Under the pieces are notes generated by a model. It did not search any database and was not told where the DNA came from. It was given only the letters and a program-made list of their open reading frames with translations. Below, one piece after another: positions 7,828-17,400 of a DNA stretch of 64,000 bases. This DNA is from Pedobacter cryoconitis (GTDB lineage Bacteria; Bacteroidota; Bacteroidia; Sphingobacteriales; Sphingobacteriaceae), in the NCBI RefSeq assembly GCF_014200595.1, contig NZ_JACHCG010000001.1:496001-560000 (forward strand). The letters run 5' to 3'. The translations under genes were made by a program, and so were the position numbers. Numbering within the stretch: the first letter of the stretch is position 1; each line of letters opens with the position of its first letter.

Positions 7828-8790
7828 ATGAAAAAACTGATTTTTGCTGCAACTATAATCTTAATGCTTGCAGCTTGTAAAAATAAAACAAATGATCCAG
7901 GAACAACAACAACCGAAAATCATACGGAACAGATGTCTTTAGGCTTTCCTGAGCCTAAAGTGAAGATTAAGACCGTAGGTATTTTGCTTTATGATAATTA
8001 CGCCGTTTTGGATGCGATGGGCCCCTATCATGTATTGAGTGAACTGATGGGCGCCAGGGTGTTTTTTGTGGGACGGCATAAAGGGCTCATCACTACAGGA
8101 GATGGACTGAAAGTGCAGTGTGACTCATCGATCGCTGAGGTAAAGCAGTTAGATATCTTAGTTATTCCTGGCGGATTGAATGAAACTTACATGGCTACGA
8201 AAGATACCGTTCTGCTGAACTGGATAAAAGCGATCGATTTGCATTCTAAATATACCACAAGCGTGTGCACTGGCGCCTGGCTTTTAGCTGCTACCGGTTT
8301 ATTAAAAGATCAACAGGCCACAACGCATTGGTTTGGAAAGCAAATCCTGAAAGATCAATTCGGAATAAGCGCTCAAAATAAGCGCTATGTGAAAAGCGGT
8401 AAGTACTGGACCAGTGCTGGTGTCTCCGCTGGTATTGATATGAGCCTGGCCCTGGTCAACGAGATCAGGGGCGAAAAGTATACACAAATGGTCATGCTGG
8501 ATTTGGAGTATAACCCGCAACCACCGGTCAAAGGCGGAAGTGAACAAAATACCGATAAAAATATTGTGGAGAATATGCGCTCGATGTACAACAGTGCTAT
8601 AGCACCGCTATTACATCCTGAAAATGCATCGGCAAAAATAAAAACCGATAACGACCCGGTTTGTGGTATGTCTTTATCAGCAGGTTATGCAGACACGACC
8701 AATTACAAAGAAAAAGTTCTTGGTTTTTGCTCAGTCACGTGCAAGGAGACATTCAAGGGAAATCCAGCTTCTTATTTGGGGACAAAATAA
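7828..8790 (+). CDS. Lipoprotein: DJ-1/PfpI (isonitrile hydratase-like) domain fused to a YHS domain
   Basis: A 320-residue two-domain lipoprotein. The lipobox is LMLAAC with Cys17. Residues 46-230 are a DJ-1/PfpI domain whose SVCTGAWLLAATGLL and ATTHW segments resemble the isonitrile hydratase/GATase1-AraC subgroup, with candidate nucleophile Cys147. Residues 275-318 are a YHS domain (NDPVCGM ... GFCSVTCKETFKGNP) with Cys279, Cys301 and Cys305, a metal-linked module found in copper and other heavy-metal proteins. The gene is 12 bases behind the TonB receptor gene, clearly co-transcribed. A periplasm-facing DJ-1 enzyme carrying a metal module is an unusual design. Processing of a metal-ligand complex is a reasonable but unproven idea. 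Confidence 0.85.
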   Translation: MKKLIFAATIILMLAACKNKTNDPGTTTTENHTEQMSLGFPEPKVKIKTVGILLYDNYAVLDAMGPYHVLSELMGARVFFVGRHKGLITTGDGLKVQCDSSIAEVKQLDILVIPGGLNETYMATKDTVLLNWIKAIDLHSKYTTSVCTGAWLLAATGLLKDQQATTHWFGKQILKDQFGISAQNKRYVKSGKYWTSAGVSAGIDMSLALVNEIRGEKYTQMVMLDLEYNPQPPVKGGSEQNTDKNIVENMRSMYNSAIAPLLHPENASAKIKTDNDPVCGMSLSAGYADTTNYKEKVLGFCSVTCKETFKGNPASYLGTK

Positions 8791-8822
8791 TTAGAGATAC
8801 GTATACTTTCCCGAAAAATCAT

Positions 8823-8852
8823 AACCTGCGTTTCATCAAGAGAACGCAGGTT
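8823..8852. terminator. Hairpin after the DJ-1/YHS gene
   Basis: AACCTGCGTT (8823-8832) pairs perfectly with AACGCAGGTT (8843-8852) over a 10-base loop. There is no long T-run, so it is a weak terminator or 3'-end stabiliser. Confidence 0.45.
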
Positions 8853-9035
8853 ACCGTAAAAGGTTTGACCGGCACGATTTTTAACTGACTTAAATAAACC
8901 AATTATAAAAAACACACATTACCTGTCAAATTAATATCATAAACAATATATATCATTTGTAATATTGTAAATAATATATTGCTGCTGTGATTAACAGATA
9001 GATGATCACCCGCTTAACTAAATTAATTGTGTTAT

Positions 9036-10895
9036 ATGAAAAAACTGATCCTGCTTTTTCTTCTTCTGCTTGCAATCAGGGTTGTTGCCCAGGATGCTTC
9101 AGCTGATTCAGCCTATATCAAAGAAAATTACAGTAAATATGAATACCAGCTGCCAATGAGGGACGGGAAAAAATTATTTACAGCAGTCTATGTCCCAAAA
9201 GATCATTCTAAAACCTATCCGATCATGATGCAGCGTACCTGTTATAATGTTGGTCCGTATGGCCCTGAAAATTATAAGACAAGTCTTGGGCCTTCCTCAT
9301 TGTTTTTGCATGATGGATATATTTTTGTTTATCAGGATGTAAGAGGCAGATGGATGAGTGAAGGGATTTTTCAGGAGATGACCCCTGCACTTGAAGAGCA
9401 TAAAACCAGCAAAGACATAGACGAGGGGACAGATACTTATGATACTATTGACTGGCTGATTAAAAATATACCCGGAAACGATGGGAAGGTTGGTGTCTGG
9501 GGGATTTCCTATCCGGGTTTTTATACTACCGCGGCTTTATTGAGCAGGCACCCTGCATTGCTGGCCGCTTCTCCGCAGGCGCCCATTGCCAATCTTTATC
9601 ATGACGATGCCTTTCACAATGGGGCATTTATGCTGGCTGCCAATTTTGGTTTTTATCCATTCTTTACCAACCGGCAAGATGATAAACCAACGCAGCAGGC
9701 AGGAAAGCAATTTGAGCCCGGGACTAATGATGGCTATGATTTTTTTCTGAAAATGGGCAGTCTTCGAAATTCAAACGTTAAATATTATCAGGATACGATC
9801 CGGTTATGGAACGAAATGATGGATCATCCTAATTACGATCAGCATTGGAAGGACAGGAATATTTTACCGCATCTCCATGATATTAAAACAGCCACACTGG
9901 TTACCGGGGGATGGTATGATGCGGAAGACTTATACGGCGCCATTAAAACCTATAAGGTGCTGAAGATACGAAACCCGAATACACCGGTTTATTTTGCTAT
10001 GGGGCCATGGGTACATGGCGGATGGTCCAGGGGAGATGGTGATCATCTTGGTGATGTGGATTTTGGCGCAGCAACTTCTGCCTATTACAGGGAAAAGATT
10101 GAATTTCCTTTTTTTAGCCATTATTTAAAAGGAACAGCTTTAGACTTACCGAAGGTTTCTGTGTTTGAAACTGGTGTTAACCAGTGGAAAGCTTATGATC
10201 AATGGCCACCTGAGGATGCTAAAGAACAGAAACTTTACTTTCTTCCAAATGGAAAACTTTCTTTTGAGGCACCAAAAGATAAAGGCAATACCTTTAATGA
10301 ATTTGTTTCAGATCCGAACAAACCTGTACCCTTTATAAACCATCAGACCATGGATATGGACAGGGAGTATATGACTTCTGATCAACGCTTTTCTGCGGCA
10401 AGGCCGGATGTTTTGACTTATCAAACTGATATTTTAACCAATGACGCCACCTTGGTCGGGGATATCCGGGCAAACCTGAGCATTTCTACTACTGGGACAG
10501 ATGCCGATTGGGTGGTAAAGGTAATTGATGTTTATCCGGATACTGTCCAAAATAACAAATGGACAGGTAAAGATGTTCAAATGGCCGGTTACCAGCAGAT
10601 GGTAAGAAGTGAAGCGATGAGAGGCAAATTCAGGTATGGATTTGACCATCCGGTAGCATTTACGCCTGGAAAAGTAAGCCAGGTAAACTTTGAACTTCAG
10701 GATATACAGCATACTTTTAAAACCGGGCACCGGATCATGGTGCAGGTTCAGAGTACTTGGTTCCCCTTGATTGACCGTAATACGCAACAGTTTCAGGATA
10801 TCATGAAAGCAAAGGATACTGATTTTAAATCAGAAACACACCGCGTTTTTACTTCTGTTGCACAACCGAGCTTTTTAAGGGTCAAGGTTTTGTAG
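9036..10895 (+). CDS. CocE/NonD-family S15 hydrolase, secreted
   Basis: A 619-residue alpha/beta hydrolase of the X-Pro dipeptidyl-peptidase/CocE (S15) family, with a signal peptide in residues 1-18 (MKKLILLFLLLLAIRVVA). The start is the ATG at 9036; an in-frame TTG at 9027 is less likely. The catalytic triad fits the family: Ser158 in GISYPGF, Asp295 in TGGWYDAED, His327 in GPWVHGGW. The C-terminal ~200 residues form the jelly-roll X-Pro_dipept_C domain (VGDIRANLSISTTGTDADWVVKVIDVYP). It probably cleaves acyl esters, N-acyl amides or proline-ended peptides in the periplasm; the substrate cannot be read. It stands alone between two hairpins. Confidence 0.92.
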   Translation: MKKLILLFLLLLAIRVVAQDASADSAYIKENYSKYEYQLPMRDGKKLFTAVYVPKDHSKTYPIMMQRTCYNVGPYGPENYKTSLGPSSLFLHDGYIFVYQDVRGRWMSEGIFQEMTPALEEHKTSKDIDEGTDTYDTIDWLIKNIPGNDGKVGVWGISYPGFYTTAALLSRHPALLAASPQAPIANLYHDDAFHNGAFMLAANFGFYPFFTNRQDDKPTQQAGKQFEPGTNDGYDFFLKMGSLRNSNVKYYQDTIRLWNEMMDHPNYDQHWKDRNILPHLHDIKTATLVTGGWYDAEDLYGAIKTYKVLKIRNPNTPVYFAMGPWVHGGWSRGDGDHLGDVDFGAATSAYYREKIEFPFFSHYLKGTALDLPKVSVFETGVNQWKAYDQWPPEDAKEQKLYFLPNGKLSFEAPKDKGNTFNEFVSDPNKPVPFINHQTMDMDREYMTSDQRFSAARPDVLTYQTDILTNDATLVGDIRANLSISTTGTDADWVVKVIDVYPDTVQNNKWTGKDVQMAGYQQMVRSEAMRGKFRYGFDHPVAFTPGKVSQVNFELQDIQHTFKTGHRIMVQVQSTWFPLIDRNTQQFQDIMKAKDTDFKSETHRVFTSVAQPSFLRVKVL

Positions 10896-10906
10896 TCGGT
10901 ATAACG

Positions 10907-10935
10907 AGTTGGCCATAGTGCCAACTTTTTTATTT
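10907..10935 (+). terminator. Rho-independent terminator of the S15 hydrolase gene
   Basis: AGTTGGC/GCCAACT stem with a 6-base loop followed by TTTTTTATTTT, 12 bases after the stop codon. Confidence 0.85.
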
Positions 10936-10976
10936 TATCGGGCAAAAATCGACTAAAACCTTATTCCTAATCCAAA

Positions 10977-10988
10977 ACAAACGTTTGT
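10977..10988. promoter_or_regulatory. LacI-type operator ACAAACGTTTGT
   Basis: A perfect 12-bp palindrome sharing the CAAACGTTTG core with the sites at 37264 and 44783. It is 300 bases before the first gene of glycan locus 1. Confidence 0.5.
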
Positions 10989-11122
10989 GCTGAGATTTAA
11001 CGGCTAATTCCTCCAGTCTTAACTAAATCGTTAAAACGGCCTTAATTAACTTGATTATACATTTATTTTGTATCACGTCAAGCAAAAAACACCCGGATCT
11101 TCTTTTTAATCAAGGCAATTAT

Positions 11123-11134
11123 GCAAGCGTTTGC
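11123..11134. promoter_or_regulatory. LacI-type operator, imperfect (GCAAGCGTTTGC)
   Basis: Differs from the GCAAACGTTTGC palindrome by one base and is 154 bases before the formylglycine-generating enzyme gene. Together with the site at 10977 it suggests locus 1 is also under a LacI-family regulator. Confidence 0.45.
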
Positions 11135-11287
11135 GTAGTTCTCGTGCTTTTTAATGGCTCTGCTTGCCAGTATATTAGTTCTGAAGCTTATACGGTTTAA
11201 ACTAAAACCTTTAACCCTGAACAAACAATCCTTTCCCTGAAAATTTTTTTGGCAGATGATAGATGAACCTCTTGTGGCAGATGTGAT

Positions 11288-12433
11288 ATGAAAATGAATA
11301 AAAGAGTTTTTTACCTGCTGCCGCTACTTTTTAGTCTGGCTTGTAAACAAAAAATAAAGCAACAGGACACCGTCACGCTATCTCATAAGCCCAATACTTC
11401 TTGCAGCAGTACTTTACCTGTGCGTTATGGTGTACCAGTAGCTTGCAAAATAAGTAAAACCAGCATTGTTAAAAAAGGAAATGTAAGCCATAAAATGAGG
11501 TGGGTTCCTGCTGGTAATTTTGTGATGGGCGCAAGAGATAATGAAGGCAGGATGGATGAATACCCAGCCCACGAAGTGAAATTGAGTGGCTTCTGGATGG
11601 ATGAAACCGTAGTGACCAATGCACAATTTGAAGCTTTTGTGAAAGCTACCGGTTATGTTACCGTTGCGGAACGTAAACCAGATTGGGAAGAACTAAAAAA
11701 GCAACTGCCGGCTGGTACCTCAAAACCAGCAGACGATGTATTGGTTCCGGCAGCATTAACTTTTACCCCGCCATCACACCCTGTTCCATTAAACAATGCC
11801 AGTTTGTGGTGGAGCTGGACACCGGGCGCTAATTGGAGACATCCGGAAGGCCCGTCATCTGCGCTTAAAGGAAGAGAAAATTATCCTGTCACACAAGTGG
11901 CATGGGAAGATGCGGCGGCCTATGCCAAATGGGCTGGTAAACGTCTGCCTACAGAAGCAGAGTGGGAATATGCCGCGCGCGGAGGACTCAAAGACGCTAT
12001 CTATTCCTGGGGAAATGAACCTGTTCAAAAAGGAAAACCAAAAGCAAATACCTGGCAGGGAAGCTTTCCTGATAAAAATACAAATTGGGATCATTTCTGT
12101 GGGATAGCACCAGTGGCCTCTTTTACGCCAAACCAGTATGGTTTATACGACATGTCGGGAAATGTGTGGGAATGGGTAGCCGACTGGTATGATGTGAATT
12201 ACTATCAAACTATAAGTAATCAAATTACATGGAATCCTAAAGGCCCCATAAAAAGTTATGATCCGCAAGAACCTTCCATTCCTAAAAAAGTAACCAGGGG
12301 AGGATCATACTTATGTAATGAATCTTACTGCAAAGGATACAGAGTGACTGCAAGAATGAAAACATCACCAGATACAGGACTTCAAAATACAGGTTTCAGA
12401 TGCGTTTCTTCCAAGCCTAAACCAAAAAGCTGA
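11288..12433 (+). CDS. Formylglycine-generating enzyme (sulfatase-modifying factor), lipoprotein
   Basis: A 381-residue FGE-sulfatase family protein. True FGEs oxidise the Cys of CxPSR sulfatases to formylglycine. The lipobox is LLFSLAC (Cys19). The SUMF1 core runs from MRWVPAGNFVMGARDNEG (about 70) to NTGFRCV (about 372). Key evidence is GGSYLCNESYC with Cys343 and Cys348, matching the two active-site cysteines of SUMF1, so this is likely an active enzyme rather than one of the many cysteine-less homologues. A sulfatase with CAPSR lies seven genes along the same locus (19589), a clear client. Lipidation places it on the periplasmic side, so it may modify its client after export. It begins the locus; the ECF sigma gene follows after 30 bases. 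Confidence 0.92.
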   Translation: MKMNKRVFYLLPLLFSLACKQKIKQQDTVTLSHKPNTSCSSTLPVRYGVPVACKISKTSIVKKGNVSHKMRWVPAGNFVMGARDNEGRMDEYPAHEVKLSGFWMDETVVTNAQFEAFVKATGYVTVAERKPDWEELKKQLPAGTSKPADDVLVPAALTFTPPSHPVPLNNASLWWSWTPGANWRHPEGPSSALKGRENYPVTQVAWEDAAAYAKWAGKRLPTEAEWEYAARGGLKDAIYSWGNEPVQKGKPKANTWQGSFPDKNTNWDHFCGIAPVASFTPNQYGLYDMSGNVWEWVADWYDVNYYQTISNQITWNPKGPIKSYDPQEPSIPKKVTRGGSYLCNESYCKGYRVTARMKTSPDTGLQNTGFRCVSSKPKPKS

Positions 12434-12463
12434 CCCATACGAACCAAGACTAAACTTAAGAAA

Positions 12464-13078
12464 ATGCTGCATTCAATGTTTACCATCAGGAATACAAAAT
12501 CCTATGCTACCCTTTCAGATCATGAACTGGCTGGTTTGCTTGCGGCTGATGATGAAGCAGCATTCAATGAACTCTATAAAAGATATTGGGAAAGACTATA
12601 TGTTATTGCCCGTCAAAGAATCGATGACGCTTATGAAGCAGAAGAAATTGTACAGGATATTTTCTGTAACCTGTGGAGAAAACGCAGCACATTTGAATTG
12701 ACGAAAGGATTTCAATATTATTTCTCCGTAGCAGTGAAGTTTGAAGTTATCAACCGGATGGCGAAAAAAAGCAGAGAGAACAGGGTGAAAAAAGAAGTAT
12801 TGGTTCTGAGTTCCCCGTTTGATGAATCTACCTCAGATCAGCTGGATTTCAATGAACTGAAAAGTCAACTGGCCTTAACCATCAAGGTTTTACCTGAAAA
12901 ATGTCTGTTGGTTTTTAAGCTTAAACATGAACAAGGATATTCTCAGAAGCAGATTGCACAAGAAATGGATATTGCAGAGAAAACCGTAGAAGCACATCTT
13001 GCCAAGGCCAGAAAGACTATCCGGCTTAGGTTCGGGCACCTCGCATCCATGGCTAAGTCAGTCCTGTTTTTATATTAA
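12464..13078 (+). CDS. ECF-type RNA polymerase sigma factor (locus 1)
   Basis: A 204-residue ECF sigma factor of the Bacteroidota FecI-like group. Region 2 is FNELYKRYWERLYVIARQRI...AEEIVQDIFCNLWRKR, and region 4 is LKHEQGYSQKQIAQEMDIAEKTVEAHLAKARKTI. It directs transcription when released by the FecR-type anti-sigma encoded 61 bases downstream, which in turn listens to the STN domain of the SusC encoded next. It lies behind the FGE gene, so the operon may start there, though the gap could hold a separate promoter. An alternative start is the internal ATG five codons in. Confidence 0.93.
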   Translation: MLHSMFTIRNTKSYATLSDHELAGLLAADDEAAFNELYKRYWERLYVIARQRIDDAYEAEEIVQDIFCNLWRKRSTFELTKGFQYYFSVAVKFEVINRMAKKSRENRVKKEVLVLSSPFDESTSDQLDFNELKSQLALTIKVLPEKCLLVFKLKHEQGYSQKQIAQEMDIAEKTVEAHLAKARKTIRLRFGHLASMAKSVLFLY

Positions 13079-13139
13079 TTTCAAAATAGACTAAGGGATT
13101 TCATGAATTGATTTGGCTATTTATTAAACAGCCCTTATC

Positions 13140-14312
13140 ATGAGTTCCAATCAGGACAAAGACAAACTATCAAAACTCGCAGAAAAGTGGCGTAATGGTA
13201 CGATCACAGAAGCAGAGAAAATTAAGTTTAATAACTGGTATAACTCTTTTGATGATACAGAGTTCACCGTGGAAGAGCAGGGCAGCCGTATTGATCTTGA
13301 AAAAAGTATCAATGAAAAGATAAAAGATAAACTTCGTCTTCCAAAGCGAAGAAACAGTATAAGGATTTATTCAATTTTAGCAGTAGCAGCAACCCTGGTG
13401 CTGACTTCAGGAATACTAATCTACCTTTCTTTTCACACATCCTTATCTCCCGAAAAAAAGCCCATCACACAGATTGCTTCTATCATTCAGCCCGGTGGTA
13501 ATAAAGCAACGTTAACACTGGCCAATGGTCAGAAGATCAGTTTAACAGATACCTCAAATGGAGAAATTGCGGAGCAATCTGGTATAGCGATTACCAAAAC
13601 CGCTGATGGACAATTAGTTTATACGATTAAAAAATCATCGGTTGTTTCCGCTGCAAACCAGACCACTCAATTTAATACGATAGAAACCCCTGTAGGCGGA
13701 CAATATCAAATCAATCTGCCCGATGGAACAAAAGTTTGGCTCAATGCCGCTTCTTCCCTTAAATATCCAGCACAATTTGCAGCTCATCAACGTAAGGTTG
13801 AATTGACAGGTGAAGGTTATTTCGAAGTATCAAAAGATAAGAAAAGACCATTTACAGTAATAACCGATAAACAGCAGGTTCAGGTGCTGGGCACTCATTT
13901 TAATGTCAATGCTTATAAAGAAGAACAGGCTACAAAAACGACACTTTTAGAAGGCAGCGTTAAAGTTTCCAATTCTGTTCAGCAAAAGCAAGGTAATTCA
14001 AAACTGCTAATCCCCGGAGAACAATCCACCTTAACCCAGGCTTCATTTCAGGTAGAAAAGGTAGACATTGAAAATGCAGTAGCGTGGAAAAATGGCTATT
14101 TCACCTTTGCCGATGAAGACCTTGAAGTCTCTATGCGCAAACTCAGCAGGTGGTACAACGTAGACATTTCTTACCAGGGGAAATTTGATAATATATCTTT
14201 TGGTGGGACAATTTCAAGATCAAAAAGCCTGTCAGAAGTGATCCAGATTCTTGAATTAACCCGAAAAGTGAAATTCAAAATAGAAGGAAGGAGGATTATA
14301 CTGATGTCATAA
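13140..14312 (+). CDS. FecR family anti-sigma factor (locus 1)
   Basis: A 390-residue inner-membrane anti-sigma factor. The cytoplasmic N-terminus (about 1-75) is followed by one membrane segment (IYSILAVAATLVLTSGILIYL, about 78-98), a periplasmic FecR domain (about 115-285, with IETPVGGQYQINLPDGTKVWLNAASSLKYP) and a C-terminal DUF4974 domain that would contact the STN domain of SusC. It is the standard partner of the ECF sigma encoded just before it and of the TonB-linked protein encoded just after it. Confidence 0.94.
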   Translation: MSSNQDKDKLSKLAEKWRNGTITEAEKIKFNNWYNSFDDTEFTVEEQGSRIDLEKSINEKIKDKLRLPKRRNSIRIYSILAVAATLVLTSGILIYLSFHTSLSPEKKPITQIASIIQPGGNKATLTLANGQKISLTDTSNGEIAEQSGIAITKTADGQLVYTIKKSSVVSAANQTTQFNTIETPVGGQYQINLPDGTKVWLNAASSLKYPAQFAAHQRKVELTGEGYFEVSKDKKRPFTVITDKQQVQVLGTHFNVNAYKEEQATKTTLLEGSVKVSNSVQQKQGNSKLLIPGEQSTLTQASFQVEKVDIENAVAWKNGYFTFADEDLEVSMRKLSRWYNVDISYQGKFDNISFGGTISRSKSLSEVIQILELTRKVKFKIEGRRIILMS

Positions 14313-14395
14313 CTTTTACTTCCAATACTAAACACACCAACAACATCCAGCACACCAACGCTGCCAAACACACCAAACAAAAATCAACTTAACCA

Positions 14396-14423
14396 GATTA
14401 CCTGGCCTCAACAGCAGGTAATC
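14396..14423 (+). other. Hairpin in the fecR-susC gap of locus 1
   Basis: GATTACCTG pairs with CAGGTAATC over a 10-base loop, 20 bases before the SusC start. The preceding 60 bases are C/A-rich with three variants of ACACACCAA/GCACACCAA, an unstructured leader. It may tune SusC expression relative to FecR. Confidence 0.5.
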
Positions 14424-14443
14424 GTCTAAACACAACCAAATCA

Positions 14444-17400
14444 ATGTATGAAAACCTAGCCCCTGATTCATACGGGAAATCCTGTAGGAATCAGAAAATT
14501 CTTCGTGTTACGAAGTTTACGATGATTTTAATGCTCACGGCTGTGCTACAGTTTAATGCAATGGCCTTTGCACAAGGCCGTATTACGCTGTCCCGTAAAA
14601 ATGCACCGCTGGAAAAAATTCTCAATGAAATCAAAAGTCAGAGCGGATATGATATCTTTTTTATCAGAAAAGACCTGAAACTGGCCAAACCAGTCAATAT
14701 AGAAGTCAAAGAAGCAAGTCTGGAAGATGCATTGCTGCAAGTTTTTGCCAATCAGTCTCTTGAATATACCATTGCAGCAAAAACAATAGTTGTACAGGAA
14801 AAAAAAGTAACCACCCCTTCGGCCGTTAAAGCAAATATCAATGTAACCGGTAAGGTTGTAGACGAAAAAGGAATGGGTATTCCTGGCGCAACTGTTAAAG
14901 TCAAAGGTACAATACAAGGCGGAATCACGGATAGTGATGGCCAATTTAAACTAGCTAACGTAGATGAAAAAGCAATTCTTGTAGTCTCTTATTTAGGCTA
15001 TATCACTCAGGAAATCAGTGCCGGACCGGGAAGCCCGTTAACAATTAAACTGGCCGTACAAGCAAGTAATCTGGACGAAGTAGTTGTGGTTGCTTATGGT
15101 ACACAGAAGAAAAGCAGTTTAACAGGTGCTATTGCTACAGTGAGTGCAAAACAATTGAAAGACAGGCCTGTGAGTTCCTTACAGAATGCTTTACAAGGAG
15201 TTTCTCCGGGTTTGACCATTTTGCAACGTCCTGGCGATGTGGGCCGTAAAACTGACGGTACTTCAAGCAGTACAGGTACAATTTCCATCAGGGGAAGAGC
15301 GAGTTTGAGTTCTGCCAGTGAACCGATGTATGTAATCGACGGAATTCCGGCGACGGCAGCAGAGCTAAGTGCCATCAATTCAAATGATATTTCCAGTATT
15401 TCTGTTTTAAAAGATGCTTCATCAGCCTCTTTATATGGTTCCAGAGCTGCAAATGGAGTAATTATGGTCACGACCAAACGCGGTGGCGGAGATAGAACCC
15501 TGGTAGAACTGAATGCAGATTACGGCTGGCAAACTGCCACACGTTTACCAAAATATGCAGGCTCGTTTGATTACGCTAATCTCTACAACGAAGCGCTAAC
15601 CAATGCCGGTGGAAAACCAATATTTACAGCTGCGCAGCTTCAAGCTTATCAGGACGGCTCTCAGCCAGATTTATATCCAAATACAAACTGGTATAAAGAA
15701 GTATTGCGTCAAAGCGCACCACAAAGTAATATCAGTCTGAATGTGAATTCGCCGGGTAAAGTGACCAGCAGTTATCTAGGCTTGAATTATCTGACACAAG
15801 CCTCTTTAATCCCCGGTAAAAAACAAAGCCGTGTTGGTGGTAAATTGAATACAGAAAGTATTATCGTCCCGAATATTTTAAAGTTCGGTACAAACCTATC
15901 CTTCACCAATCAGAATTTTGATCGTAAAGGAGACCTGAACTGGACAGAATTAAACCGCTCTTTGCCAACTTCAGTACTGCGTCAAAGTAACGGAGACTGG
16001 GGATCTATGGACAATGGAGTGGTCAACTCACAAACGGCGAAACGTAACCAGATGCGTATGATCGAAGACGGCGGCAGTGCCTGGGATAAAGATAATTATC
16101 TGCAAACGGCAGGAAATGTTGTTTTAACTCCTTTGCCGGGCCTGACGATCAACGGACTAGCTTCGTTTAAATTTACAGATGGAAACTCCTGGGCATTTAC
16201 CAGCACACTGGATCCGATCAACAACTTCCTGACCGGGGCACCTATTGCTTCTACTGCAATGACAGTGAATAACATGAAGGAATATTACCGTAAAAGAAGA
16301 GAAACCCTGGTACAGGGAACAGCAGATTACGAGCGTACCTTTGGTAAACATTTTGGTAAATTAACAGTTGGCGCAAGTCAGGAAAGTAATACTTACAGAA
16401 CAGCCTTTCTGGGCAGAAAAAACTTCCCTAACAATGATTTAACTACAGTAGGCAGCGGTTCATCGAATGCCGAAGATATCAATACGGATGATGACGGACA
16501 GGCCAATACATCAGCAGAACAACAATGGGCAATACGTTCGCTGTTCGGCCGTTTCAACTATGCTTTTAATGACAAATATTTACTGGAAGCCAATGTGCGT
16601 ATAGATTACTCTTCCCGTTTCGAAAGCAGTGTGCGCAGAGCAGTATTTCCTTCTTTTTCTGCGGGATGGATAGTTTCGAAGGAAGATTTTATGAAGAACA
16701 TCGGCTGGATAACTAACCTGAAATTGCGTGGCTCTTACGGCTCTTTAGGAAATGAAAACCCAGTAACCATTGGTAACTATTCTAACCTGTTAAATAACGG
16801 TTATGCTTACAGTTTTGAAGGAACACCACAAGGAGGTGTATGGCAAAACAGGATACCTAACCTGCTGACTTCATGGGAAAGCGTATACATGACGAATTTT
16901 GGTTTAGACCTGAGTTTGTTTAAAGGCAAATTGGATATTACCGCAGATTATTATATCAAAGACACCAAAGATCTGCTATTAAGAGTTTCGACACTCGAAA
17001 CAATTGGGGTAAATACCAATACGACCGATGCAAAGACCAGCGGATTGCCTTTAGTCAATGCAGCTTCCACCCAAAATAAAGGATTTGAATTAGGGTTGAC
17101 GCATAACAACAAAATAGGCAACGATTTCAGTTATAGTATCGGTGCAAACTTCTCTATCATTAAAAATAAAATTACAGGATTATCAGACAGCAGAGACAAC
17201 TTTGATGGCAGATATATTCAGAGAGTAGGAGAGTCTATCGGCTCATTTTATGGCTATGAGGCCGACGGTCTTTTTACAAATGCCGCAGACGTAAAAAATC
17301 ATGCTTTTCAATCCGCAGCAACCGGCCCCGGTGATATTAAATACAAAGACCTGAATGGCGATGGTAAAATTGATGCGCTGGATCGTAAAGTTTTAGGGAC

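Larger units (their letters stand above)
10936..11287. other. Regulatory gap upstream of glycan locus 1
   Basis: No gene seen. It holds two LacI-type palindromes (10977-10988 and 11123-11134) and the untranslated leader of the formylglycine-generating enzyme gene. No convincing TAnnTTTG promoter box was found. Confidence 0.5.

Noticed and set aside
8661..8888. 75-codon plus-strand frame overlapping the DJ-1/YHS gene
   Set aside because: Lies mostly inside the YHS-coding region in another frame and crosses the downstream hairpin; a shadow frame.
15094..15477. Long antisense frames inside SusC genes (127 codons here, similar ones elsewhere)
   Set aside because: Expected by chance opposite biased coding sequence; no start context or homology.
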